Below the pieces are notes generated by a model. It saw nothing but the letters and a program-made list of their open reading frames with translations, was not told the origin of the DNA and did not search any database. 8,529 nucleotides of DNA from Acidothermales bacterium (lineage in GTDB: Bacteria > Actinomycetota > Actinomycetes > Streptosporangiales > WHST01). This document shows, piece after piece, positions 1 through 7,149 of the stretch. Each line of letters opens with the position of its first letter. Within the stretch, counting starts at the first letter, position 1. Position numbers and translations under genes: made by a program. The DNA is taken from NCBI GenBank assembly GCA_017354575.1, contig JAFMQP010000151.1, positions 1 through 8,529 of the forward strand. The letters are read 5' to 3'.

Positions 1-52
1 GTTGTCACTTTTCCTACCCCCTCGTGTTCACCTTCACGACACCTCGGCTCCA

Positions 53-58
53 TAGCGT
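53..58 (+). promoter_or_regulatory. Candidate -10 box for a leaderless pseB transcript
   Basis: The hexamer TAGCGT fits the actinobacterial TANNNT -10 pattern and ends 7 bases before the ATG at 66. That spacing would place transcription initiation at or next to the start codon, as in leaderless mRNAs, which are common in actinobacteria. No Shine-Dalgarno sequence lies upstream of the ATG, which agrees with this. No convincing -35 element is visible at the usual distance. The rest of 1-65 shows no coding signal. This is inference from spacing and one hexamer only. Confidence 0.3.
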
Positions 59-65
59 GCGCGCC

Positions 66-1049
66 ATGTCGCTGCTCAACGGATCGGACGTGCTCGTCAC
101 CGGTGGTACGGGGTCGTTCGGCAAGACCTTCATCCGCCAACTCCTAGAGAAGCACGACCCCCACCGGGTCGTGGTGTTCTCGCGGGACGAGCTCAAACAG
201 TACGAGGTGCGTCACCTGTTCGAGGACGACCCCCGGCTGCGCTGGTTCATAGGCGACGTGAGGGACCGCGACCGGCTCGTCCGCGCCATGCACGGCGTCG
301 ACTACGTCGTCCACGCGGCCGCGCTGAAGCAGGTCGACACCGCCGAGTACAACCCGTTCGAGTACGTACGCACGAACGTCACCGGTTCGCAGAACGTCGT
401 CGAGGCCGCCATCGACACGGGCGTCCAGAAGGTCGTCGCCCTCTCCACCGACAAGGCGTCCAGTCCCATCAACCTCTACGGGGCGACCAAGCTCGTCGCC
501 GACAAGCTGTTCATCTCCGCCAACCACTACGCCGCGCACCACCCGGCCAGGTTCTCGGTCGTGCGGTACGGCAACGTGATGGGCAGCCGGGGCTCGGTCA
601 TCCCGTTCTTCCGCAAGCTCGCCGCCGCCGGCAAGTCGCTGCCCATCACCGACAAGCGGATGACCCGGTTCTGGATCACCCTCGACCAGGCCGTCCAGTT
701 CGTCATCGACTCGTTCGACATGATGGCCGGCGGCGAGTTGTACGTCCCGCGCATTCCGAGCATGCGGGTCGTCGACCTCGCGAACGCCGTCGCGCCGGAC
801 GCGCCCACGCACGAGATCGGCATCCGCCCGGGCGAGAAGCTGCACGAGGAGATGATCTCCCCCGAGGAGGGACGTCGCGCGCTCCGGCTGCCCGACCGCT
901 ACGTCCTCCAGCCCACGATCGCCGGCTGGGGGTACACGCCGCCGGTGGGCGGCACGCCCGTGCCCGACGGGTTCGCGTACCGCTCCGACTCCAACGACCT
1001 GTGGCTCGACGTCGACGCCCTGCAGGACCTGTTGGCGAAGACCGCGTGA
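66..1049 (+). CDS. pseB: UDP-N-acetylglucosamine 4,6-dehydratase (inverting), PseB
   Basis: This cytoplasmic extended short-chain dehydrogenase/reductase (327 aa) should convert UDP-GlcNAc to UDP-2-acetamido-2,6-dideoxy-beta-L-arabino-hexos-4-ulose, the first step toward pseudaminic acid. An N-terminal Rossmann motif TGGTGSFG is at residues 12-19. The catalytic signature STDKASSPINLYGATK at 127-142 supplies D129, K130, Y138 and K142; these match the Asp-Lys-Tyr set of Helicobacter FlaA1/PseB and favour PseB over retaining membrane-bound PglF/CapD-type dehydratases, as do the length and the lack of membrane segments. RPGEKLHEEM (254-263) is another family motif. In-frame GTG codons at 24 and 57 could extend it, but ATG 66 gives the usual family N-terminus (SLLNG followed by the Rossmann strand). 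No Shine-Dalgarno precedes it. The stop overlaps the next ATG by one base. The family is sure; exact substrate stereochemistry is inferred from homology and the pseC neighbour. Confidence 0.93.
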   Translation: MSLLNGSDVLVTGGTGSFGKTFIRQLLEKHDPHRVVVFSRDELKQYEVRHLFEDDPRLRWFIGDVRDRDRLVRAMHGVDYVVHAAALKQVDTAEYNPFEYVRTNVTGSQNVVEAAIDTGVQKVVALSTDKASSPINLYGATKLVADKLFISANHYAAHHPARFSVVRYGNVMGSRGSVIPFFRKLAAAGKSLPITDKRMTRFWITLDQAVQFVIDSFDMMAGGELYVPRIPSMRVVDLANAVAPDAPTHEIGIRPGEKLHEEMISPEEGRRALRLPDRYVLQPTIAGWGYTPPVGGTPVPDGFAYRSDSNDLWLDVDALQDLLAKTA

Positions 1050-2173
1050 TGCTGCCGTACGGACGCCAGTCGATCTCGGAGGACGATGTCGAGGCGGTCA
1101 GCCGCGTGCTGCGCGGCGACTGGCTCACGACCGGCCCCGCCGTGTCGTCCTTCGAGAAGCGGCTCTCCGAGTGGGCGGGCGGCGCCGAGTGCGTCAGCGT
1201 CACGTCCGGCACCGCCGCGTTGCACGTCGCGTACGCCGCCTGCGGCGTCGGGCCAGGCGACGAGGTCGTGACCAGCCCGATCACGTTCGTGGCCACGGCA
1301 TCCGGCGCGATGCTGCACGGTGCGCGCGTCGTGTTCGCCGACGTCGACGAGGACACCGCGCTGCTCGACCCGGACGCCGCGAAGGCCGCGGTCACGACCC
1401 GCACGAAGGTCATCACGGCGATCGACTACGCCGGCCAGCCCGCCGACTACGACGCGCTGCGCGACGTCGCCGAGGCGGGCAGCGCGTTGCTGCTCGACGA
1501 CGCCGCACACTCGATCGGCTCGACGTACCAGGGCGAGCCGATCGGCTCGGTTGCGGACGTCACCACGTTCTCGTTCTTCCCCACGAAGAACCTCACCACC
1601 GCCGAGGGCGGCGCCGTCGCGACGACCGATCCCGTGATCGCCAAGCGGGCCAGGCGGTTCCGCAACATCGGCCTGGTCAGGGAACGCGAGGACCTGCGCC
1701 ACCCGGACGAGGGCGGCTGGCACCAGGAGGTGCACGCGCTCGGCCTGAACTACCGGCTGCCGGACGTGCTCTGCGCGCTGGGCGAGGCGCAGCTGCGACG
1801 ACTCGCCGACTTCAAGGCGCGCAGGGCACGGCTCGTCGCCCGGTACCGGGAACTGCTCGCGGACGTCGACGGCGTACGGTTGCTCCGCGTCCGCCCCGAC
1901 GTGGACCCGGTCTGGCACCTGTTCCCCGTACGCATCGGCGACGGCAGACGGCGTACCGTCTACGACCGGATGCGCGCGGCCGGCGTCGGCGTGCAGGTCA
2001 ACTTCATCCCCGTCTACCGGCACCCGGTCTTCGAGGACCTCGGCTACCGGCGCGGGATGTGCCCCAACGCGGAGGCGTTCTACGCCGAGGAGCTGTCGCT
2101 GCCGTTGTTCCCCGACCTCACCGACTCCGACCAGGACCGCGTCGTCGACGCGCTCGTGACCGCGCTGCGTTAG
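1049..2173 (+). CDS. pseC: UDP-4-amino-4,6-dideoxy-N-acetyl-beta-L-altrosamine transaminase, PseC
   Basis: This is a PLP-dependent aminotransferase of the DegT/DnrJ/EryC1/StrS family (374 aa) that should transfer an amino group, usually from glutamate, to C4 of the PseB keto-sugar. Visible features are SGTAA (53-57, phosphate binding), the PseC-like stretch SPITFVATA (76-84), DYAGQ (126-130), DDAAHS (150-155) and the cofactor lysine K180 in FFPTKNLTTAEGGAV. NYRLPDVLCALGEAQL (234-249) and VNFIPVYRHPVF (318-329) are also typical of PseC. The start at ATG 1049 overlaps the pseB stop by one base (TGATG), implying translational coupling; a GTG three bases earlier is possible. A reading frame open further upstream lies inside pseB and adds an arginine-rich N-terminus unlike the family, so it was not used. 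Family assignment is strong; PseC rather than another sugar aminotransferase rests on similarity and adjacency to pseB. Confidence 0.92.
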   Translation: MLPYGRQSISEDDVEAVSRVLRGDWLTTGPAVSSFEKRLSEWAGGAECVSVTSGTAALHVAYAACGVGPGDEVVTSPITFVATASGAMLHGARVVFADVDEDTALLDPDAAKAAVTTRTKVITAIDYAGQPADYDALRDVAEAGSALLLDDAAHSIGSTYQGEPIGSVADVTTFSFFPTKNLTTAEGGAVATTDPVIAKRARRFRNIGLVREREDLRHPDEGGWHQEVHALGLNYRLPDVLCALGEAQLRRLADFKARRARLVARYRELLADVDGVRLLRVRPDVDPVWHLFPVRIGDGRRRTVYDRMRAAGVGVQVNFIPVYRHPVFEDLGYRRGMCPNAEAFYAEELSLPLFPDLTDSDQDRVVDALVTALR

Positions 2174-2179
2174 CCGGCC

Positions 2180-3193
2180 ATGCACCACACCAACCACTAC
2201 TACGGGCACGCGCAACTGATGGCGAGGTACGCCGGCCTGCCCGACTGGCGGCACCCGCCGCGCATCTGGGGCTACCTGCAGCACGGCTGGAACGTGCACC
2301 ACGGTTTCGACCCGGCGCTCGACCTCGTCCCGGGCCTGCCGAAGTTCGTCTGGTCCGAGGCGCCGCGCGCCGTCGGGCAGGCGCTCGGCGTCGACGGCTA
2401 CGAGGTCGTCGGCGCGCCCTGGGTGTACCTGCTCGCCATGCGCCCCGAGCCGGACGCGCAACCACGCGACGGCACGCTCTTCTACCCGTTCCACGGCTGG
2501 GAACGGCAACGCCTGCTCGGTGACCACGCCGCGCTGGCCGCGACGGTACGCGAGACCGAGCCCGGCCCGGTGACGGTCTGCCTGTACTGGCTCGAATACC
2601 AGGACCGGGCGGTCCGCAGGGCGTACGAGCGGGCCGGCTGCCGGGTCATCACGCACGGCCCGCGTGGCTCGCACAGGCGCGGCACGGACGTGCTCTTCCT
2701 CGACCGGCAGCTCACCGAGCTGCGCAGGCACCGGCGCGTGGCGTCCAACCGGATGAGCACCGCGGTGCTGTACGGCGCGTCGGTCGGCTGCGAGGTCGGC
2801 GTCTACGGTGACCCCATGGCGCTCGACGGCGAGGGCGACGTGTTCGGCGGCGTGGAGCGGATCCGGCGGGAATGGCCGGAGCTGCATTCGCCTGTGGTGC
2901 CAGCGGACCTGGCCACGAAGGTGGCACGGGAGGAGCTCGGCGTCGACCACCGCCGCCCGCCCGAACAGATCAGGGACCTGTTCGGCTGGCAGGTCGAGCC
3001 GGACGGGTCGTTCCGCACCCCGGAGCCGTCGCTCGAACCGACCCGGCTCCGTGCCCAGATCCGTTGGCTGGACCGGGAGGTCCAGGCACGCGACGACGAG
3101 CTGCGCCGTACGCTGACGTCGACGAGCTACCGCGTCGGCAACGCCGTCGTCCGTCCGGTGCGAACGCTACTGCGAAAGGGGCGACGCCGGTGA
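2180..3193 (+). CDS. Putative GT-B-like surface-carbohydrate biosynthesis protein, specificity unknown
   Basis: I do not recognise a named family member for this 337-residue cytoplasmic protein. It has no signal peptide or membrane segment. The N-terminus is rich in His and aromatic residues (HHTNHYYGH at 2-10, GYLQHGWNVHHGFDP at 31-45). A block at 188-211 (ASNRMST followed by VLYGASVGCEVGVYGD) resembles the donor-side helix-strand of GT-B transferases, where a Ser-Asn-Arg segment precedes a small-residue helix and a VYG strand. The C-terminus (about 285-337) is a charged helix followed by SYRVGNAVVRPVRTLLRK, a basic tail I associate with actinobacterial cell-surface polysaccharide transferases, possibly for membrane attachment. 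It starts 6 bases after pseC with no clear Shine-Dalgarno, so translation probably depends on coupling. A role in attaching or building a glycan from the pseBC sugar is inferred from context. Confidence 0.72.
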   Translation: MHHTNHYYGHAQLMARYAGLPDWRHPPRIWGYLQHGWNVHHGFDPALDLVPGLPKFVWSEAPRAVGQALGVDGYEVVGAPWVYLLAMRPEPDAQPRDGTLFYPFHGWERQRLLGDHAALAATVRETEPGPVTVCLYWLEYQDRAVRRAYERAGCRVITHGPRGSHRRGTDVLFLDRQLTELRRHRRVASNRMSTAVLYGASVGCEVGVYGDPMALDGEGDVFGGVERIRREWPELHSPVVPADLATKVAREELGVDHRRPPEQIRDLFGWQVEPDGSFRTPEPSLEPTRLRAQIRWLDREVQARDDELRRTLTSTSYRVGNAVVRPVRTLLRKGRRR

Positions 3194-4860
3194 GGTTGCA
3201 GGCCGCCGAGGCCGAGTTCGACCGGTTCCGTTCGACGGCGGAGGTGTTCTGGCGCAACAACGTGCTGCCGAACGACGACGCCGACACGTGGATCCTGGTC
3301 GAGGCGTTGCACCAGGACATCCGCGTCTCGCTGCGCAACCTCACCGTCGCGAACGCGCTGCGCCGGGTCTTCCCCGCGAAGCTCGCCGTGTTCACGGGCA
3401 CGGACGAGGACTGGTACGCGGCCCTGTGGAGCGACTTCGACGTGTCCCGCGTGCGCGAGCTCGCCGAGGCGTACGGCGCCGACGCGGTCATCGACGTGCA
3501 CGGCCTCATCGACAAACGGGTCGCCGCGGGCGTCGACGTCCCGCCGACGTTCCAGGTGGGCGACCGCGAGGTCGCCGTCGGGACGGCGCCGTCGCGCATC
3601 GATCCCGGGCAACTCGACCACATCGTCCGCGCGACGGCGTGCCGGGTGCTGCGCGTGCCGAGGCTGTCGGACGCCGACCTCGACGGCGAGGCGTACGCGC
3701 GGGTGCGCAGCCGCAGCGCCGAGTTCTCCCGCGTCTACGACGCGATCGTGCACACGCTGCGGCCGGCCGCGCTGGTGACGAGCCACGTCGACTACAACCA
3801 CTGGGGGCTCGCGGTCGAGTCGGCGATGCGGCTCGACGTCCCCGTGCTGCACGTGCAGAGCACCGGCTCGCTGAAGGCGTACGCGCTGTTCCCCGAGCAC
3901 GCGACCGCGGACAGGTCGTTTCGCGCGTGCCTGACCACGCTCATCGGCGACTACTTCGACAAGCACGTCTGGGACAACCGCGAGCTCATCCGCCGCAGCG
4001 CCGAGCTGGTGGCGTGGCGGGCGAAGGGCAACCTCGGCCGGCCGTCGTGGTGGCGCGCGGGCAGCAGCGCCTCGATGGACCTCGGCAACGCGGTCGAACG
4101 CGCGCAGCTGCGGCTGCACGGCGTCGACCGGCTCGGTTTCGACCGCGACAAACCCGTCGTCGCCGTGTTCAACCATGCGGTGTCCGACGCGCTCAACACG
4201 AACGTCGAGACCTTCGACGACCTCGCCGGCTGGTTCGAGGAGACGGCGGCCTACGCGCGCACGCGCACCGACGCGAACTGGCTGTTCCTCGACCACCCGA
4301 GCCAGGCGCTCTACGACGTCAGCGGGTTCTTCGAGGGCATCGCCGAGCGGTACGCGGGCGCGCGGCACATGGTGTTCCGGCCCAGCCGCGCGCTCAGCAA
4401 GAACATGTTGTGGAGCATGGCCGACCTCGGCGTCACCGTGCGCGGCAGCGTCAGCAACGAGCTGCCGGCGTACGGCATCCCGGCGATCCAGGCGGGCTGG
4501 TCGGAGTGGAGCGCCTGCGGGCTGTCGAACGTCGCGGCCGACCAGGCGGACTACTGGCGGCTGCTCGACACCGCGTTGCGCGGCCTGGTCCGCGGGGAGC
4601 GGCTGGTCACCGACGAGCAGGTCGAACGCGCCCGGTTGTGGCACTGGTTCTACCGCGCCGGTAACGACGTCGCGTCGCCCGTCGTCCCGCACTGGGACGT
4701 GGGCGCGGGTGACCAGCTGCTGCGCGTCGTCCGGGTCGCGATGACCGGGATGGAGACCGACGGCGACCCGGTGTTCGCCGCCACCCGACGGATGTGGGAG
4801 CGCCGCGAGCCGTTCCTCACCCGGCTCGACCTGACGGAGTTGGAGGCGGGCCAGCTGTGA
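3190..4860 (+). CDS. Putative capsule/surface-polysaccharide glycosyltransferase-like protein (GT-B type)
   Basis: This 556-residue protein has no signal peptide or membrane helix. The N-terminal half (about 1-240) shows an opening WILVEALHQDIRVSLRNLTVANAL (34-57), then LVTSHVDYNHWGLAVESA and VPVLHVQ (196-223), which reads like the acceptor half of a GT-B fold. The C-terminal half (about 318-465) has KPVVAVFNHAVSDA (321-334), WLFLDHPSQ (364-372) and VTVRGSVSNELPAYGIPAIQAGWSEWSACG (415-444). The last, a strand then Gly-Ser-x-x-x-Glu-x-Pro-x-Tyr-Gly-Ile-Pro, is the kind of donor-binding segment found in KpsC/KpsS-like capsule and polysaccharide transferases. Start GTG 3190 follows AAAGGGG at 3175-3181 with 8-base spacing and overlaps the preceding stop (GTGA); longer in-frame extensions lie wholly inside the upstream gene. 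Given pseBC upstream, a nonulosonate or amino-dideoxysugar transferase is plausible but unproven. Confidence 0.75.
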   Translation: MRLQAAEAEFDRFRSTAEVFWRNNVLPNDDADTWILVEALHQDIRVSLRNLTVANALRRVFPAKLAVFTGTDEDWYAALWSDFDVSRVRELAEAYGADAVIDVHGLIDKRVAAGVDVPPTFQVGDREVAVGTAPSRIDPGQLDHIVRATACRVLRVPRLSDADLDGEAYARVRSRSAEFSRVYDAIVHTLRPAALVTSHVDYNHWGLAVESAMRLDVPVLHVQSTGSLKAYALFPEHATADRSFRACLTTLIGDYFDKHVWDNRELIRRSAELVAWRAKGNLGRPSWWRAGSSASMDLGNAVERAQLRLHGVDRLGFDRDKPVVAVFNHAVSDALNTNVETFDDLAGWFEETAAYARTRTDANWLFLDHPSQALYDVSGFFEGIAERYAGARHMVFRPSRALSKNMLWSMADLGVTVRGSVSNELPAYGIPAIQAGWSEWSACGLSNVAADQADYWRLLDTALRGLVRGERLVTDEQVERARLWHWFYRAGNDVASPVVPHWDVGAGDQLLRVVRVAMTGMETDGDPVFAATRRMWERREPFLTRLDLTELEAGQL

Positions 4861-6056
4861 CCACGGACGTCTTCACCGAACGCTGGTTCGGCATGGGCAC
4901 GGAGTTCGACCGGCCCGCGCCGCGGCTCGACGTGCCCGGCGCGGTGACCAGCGGGCGGCAGCCGGTGCTGCTGCTCGACGACGGGCTCACCCGCGGCGAC
5001 GGCGTCGTCGGCAGGTTCGAGGCCAGCCCCGCGCTCGTCGCGGTGAAGCTCGCGCCCGTCCGGGCGCCGGTGACGGTGACCCTGCGACTGGTCGCGGACG
5101 AGGACACCTCGGAGTGGTGGGAACGGCGTGTCCCCGAGTCGGTGCTGCCGCGGCTGCCGCACGGGCCGCGGCTGCTGCGGGTGCGTTCGCAGGGCGCGAC
5201 CCGCGGCGCCGTCGTGCTGGCCAGGCGGCCGCAGGACTTCCAGCTGCGTACCCGGGTGCGGTTCACGTTCCAGCTGACGCCGGACGAGCTGCCCGACGAC
5301 GGCATGCTGATCGTCGAGCTCGCCGACGTGACGCGCGACCTGCCGGAGTCACTGGCCGGCACGCTCGCGCCGCACCCGGCGGTCGGCGTCCGGCTGGACG
5401 CGGTCGAGGTGGCGCCGTCGACCGAGACGCCGGCGGTGGACGGGACGATCGACGGGGTGGCCGCCGAGCGGCTCGGCCTGGTGGGCACCGGCGGCCCGCC
5501 GAGCGGTGCCCTGCTGTCCGTCCGCGACGGGTTCTTCACGGTCCCGCCGACGAGGTCGGGTGTCGTCACCTGGCAGCTGCGCGCGAGCATGGTGCGTGAC
5601 GCCGGGCCCGATCCCGTGCCGCCCCAACCCGGGCCCGCGATCCCCCGTCGCGCGCCCGGCGAGCCGCCGCTTTCCACCCGCGACAAGGCGATCGCGGTCG
5701 CCCGGCACGAGGCGGACGCCCTGCGCGCCGACGTACGCCGCCGCGGCCGGCACGTCGCCGTCCGCGCGTTGCGCAAGGCGACCGGGCCGGTGCACCGGAC
5801 GCTCACGCCGCGGCTGCACGCCGACCTCTTCGACCGCGGCCTGATCCGAGCGCGCCTGGTGCCGCTCGAGGACGGCCCCGTCGTGCCGTGCCGGGTGACG
5901 GCGGGTTCCGGAGGCCGGGTGTCGGTCAGCTGCCAGGCCCCACCGGCGGGACCGGCCGTCGTGGACCTGACGCACGCGACCGCGGACGTCAGCGCCCTCG
6001 CCCGCGCCACCGGCGGGAGGCTGTGCTGGCATCTCGTCTCGGTGACGCACGCATGA
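4857..6056 (+). CDS. Hypothetical protein with beta-rich N-terminal part, proline-rich linker and basic helical segment
   Basis: I do not recognise this 399-residue protein. Residues 1-248 alternate short hydrophobic strands and turns (for example PVTVTLRLVA at 71-80, RTRVRFTFQL at 131-140, MLIVELADV at 150-158, VVTWQLRASM at 236-245), suggesting one or two beta-sandwich domains. A proline-rich linker spans about 250-272. A basic, probably helical stretch follows (274-310, with VRRRGRHVAVRALRK at 293-307), then a small beta-rich C-terminal part (about 328-398). There is no signal peptide, membrane helix or catalytic motif I can name. Start GTG 4857 has GGAGG at 4842-4846 (10-base spacing) and overlaps the upstream stop as GTGA; its own stop overlaps ATG 6053. 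Its location suggests an accessory or carbohydrate-binding role in glycan assembly; this rests on context alone. Confidence 0.8.
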   Translation: MTTDVFTERWFGMGTEFDRPAPRLDVPGAVTSGRQPVLLLDDGLTRGDGVVGRFEASPALVAVKLAPVRAPVTVTLRLVADEDTSEWWERRVPESVLPRLPHGPRLLRVRSQGATRGAVVLARRPQDFQLRTRVRFTFQLTPDELPDDGMLIVELADVTRDLPESLAGTLAPHPAVGVRLDAVEVAPSTETPAVDGTIDGVAAERLGLVGTGGPPSGALLSVRDGFFTVPPTRSGVVTWQLRASMVRDAGPDPVPPQPGPAIPRRAPGEPPLSTRDKAIAVARHEADALRADVRRRGRHVAVRALRKATGPVHRTLTPRLHADLFDRGLIRARLVPLEDGPVVPCRVTAGSGGRVSVSCQAPPAGPAVVDLTHATADVSALARATGGRLCWHLVSVTHA

Positions 6057-6091
6057 CCGCCGCCCCGACGCGAAGCGGGGGCCGGTCGTGA
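6053..6091 (+). CDS. Possible 12-codon coupling mini-ORF
   Basis: An ATG overlaps the preceding stop as ATGA (6053-6056) and opens a 12-residue frame, MTAAPTRSGGRS, whose TGA (6089-6091) overlaps the GTG start of the beta-helix gene as GTGA. Without it the two flanking genes would be 31 bases apart. It could act as a relay that carries terminating ribosomes to the next start, or it may be chance. The peptide has no recognisable feature and may have no function itself. A G-rich run at 6077-6081 inside it can serve as Shine-Dalgarno for GTG 6088. Confidence 0.3.
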   Translation: MTAAPTRSGGRS

Positions 6092-7149
6092 CGACGTACG
6101 TGCCCGCACTCGACGGGACCCCCGAGGAGAACGCCGCCGAGCTGCACCGGCTGCTCGCGAACCCGGCCGGGCGACTGCAGCTTCCCGAGGGACGGCATGT
6201 CGTCGCGGGCGGGCTGGTGCTCACCGACGGCTGGACGCTCGCCGGCATTCCCGGCGACGGCCCTGCCGGCGCGCCTCGCGCGACGCTCGTCCAGGCCGCG
6301 CCGGCCGAAGACCCCTTCGTGCACGTGCTCGGCTCCCGCGTCGGCGTCGAGGACGTCGCCTTGCAGGTTCCCGCGGCTCATCCTGGCATGCACGACGGCG
6401 ACCGGTGGACCGCCGTCACCGTCGGCCGCTACCTCTACCGCACCGACGCCACCTGGCTCGAGGGCGTCGCGATCCGGCGCGTGCACGTTATCCGGGTCGG
6501 CCGGTGTCCGGCCAACGCCGTCGCCGTCATGGGCGCCGTCCGCGACCTCCACGTCGCCGACGTCCGCGTCCAGGGCGGCGGCACCGGCCTCGCCGTGCAC
6601 TGGGGCGCCGTCGGCCGCGACGTCAGCACGCTCACCGGTCCGTCGTACCACCCGCACCGGCTGCGGCTGCGCGACCTCACGGTCACCGGCGCGTACGAGG
6701 CGTTCTACCTCAGCTCCGTCCACGACGTCTCGGTGCGCGGCGTCCGCGCGAACGACGTCGAGATCGGGTTCCGGCTGCTGCCCGGCGACAACACCGACCG
6801 GCTGCACGACGACACCGGCGCCTCGCCGGTGAGCCGCGGCATCGAGATCCGCGACTGCGAGCTGGGCTGGAGCGGCAGGCGTTACGCGCTCCGCGTCGCC
6901 GGCTGGGGACGCAGCGAGATCGACCATCGCGTCACCCGGCTCGACTACCGCGACCTCACCGTCGACGACATCCGGATCCGGCCGCAACCGGTGCGCGACC
7001 GGAACGGCCACACCGACCCGCGCGTCGCCGTCGTCGTCGAGAACGCCGGACCCGTGCGGTTCGGCCGGATCCGGCTCGGCCACTCGCCCGGTGTGCAACC
7101 GGCCCGGGTGGACGGCGAGTACGTACCGCTGTCCGCGCTCACCCGATAG
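6088..7149 (+). CDS. Right-handed parallel beta-helix (pectate-lyase-like) protein
   Basis: The 353-residue product begins like pectate-lyase-superfamily beta-helix proteins: a DG-TPEENAAELHRLL helix (9-23), LQLPEGRHVV (30-39) and a first coil LVLTDGWTLAGI (43-54). Repeated rungs follow: VGVEDVALQV (85-94), LEGVAIRRVHVI (124-135), VRDLHVADVRVQGG (151-164), LRLRDLTVTGAYEAFYLSSVHDVSVRGVRANDVEIGF (192-228), IEIRDCELGW (252-261) and YRDLTVDDIRI (287-297). Such folds include lyases, hydrolases and epimerases acting on polysaccharides, as well as binding proteins. I cannot place catalytic residues with confidence. No signal peptide is present, unlike secreted lyases, so it would act in the cytoplasm or leave by another route. 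The start GTG 6088 has GGGGG at 6077-6081, 6 bases upstream. It closes the polysaccharide unit; a glycan-modifying role is inferred. The fold call is fairly sure, the function is not. Confidence 0.78.
   Translation: MTTYVPALDGTPEENAAELHRLLANPAGRLQLPEGRHVVAGGLVLTDGWTLAGIPGDGPAGAPRATLVQAAPAEDPFVHVLGSRVGVEDVALQVPAAHPGMHDGDRWTAVTVGRYLYRTDATWLEGVAIRRVHVIRVGRCPANAVAVMGAVRDLHVADVRVQGGGTGLAVHWGAVGRDVSTLTGPSYHPHRLRLRDLTVTGAYEAFYLSSVHDVSVRGVRANDVEIGFRLLPGDNTDRLHDDTGASPVSRGIEIRDCELGWSGRRYALRVAGWGRSEIDHRVTRLDYRDLTVDDIRIRPQPVRDRNGHTDPRVAVVVENAGPVRFGRIRLGHSPGVQPARVDGEYVPLSALTR

Noticed and set aside
24..65. N-terminal extension of PseB from GTG 24 or GTG 57
   Set aside because: The added residues do not resemble PseB N-termini, no Shine-Dalgarno precedes either GTG, and ATG 66 gives the conserved start.
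1171..2523. A 450-codon plus-strand frame overlapping pseC and the next gene
   Set aside because: Extremely Arg-rich translation, out of frame with the PLP-enzyme motifs; a shadow of pseC.
899..2950. A 683-codon open frame on the minus strand
   Set aside because: It lies antisense to three well-supported plus-strand genes, has low-complexity Arg/Val/Gly-rich composition and no recognisable motif. Such frames arise in high-GC DNA from biased third codon positions.
3127..4692. A 521-codon minus-strand open frame
   Set aside because: It mirrors the GT-like gene on the other strand and is composed of Arg/Val/Gly/His repeats typical of shadow frames; no motif or RBS supports it.
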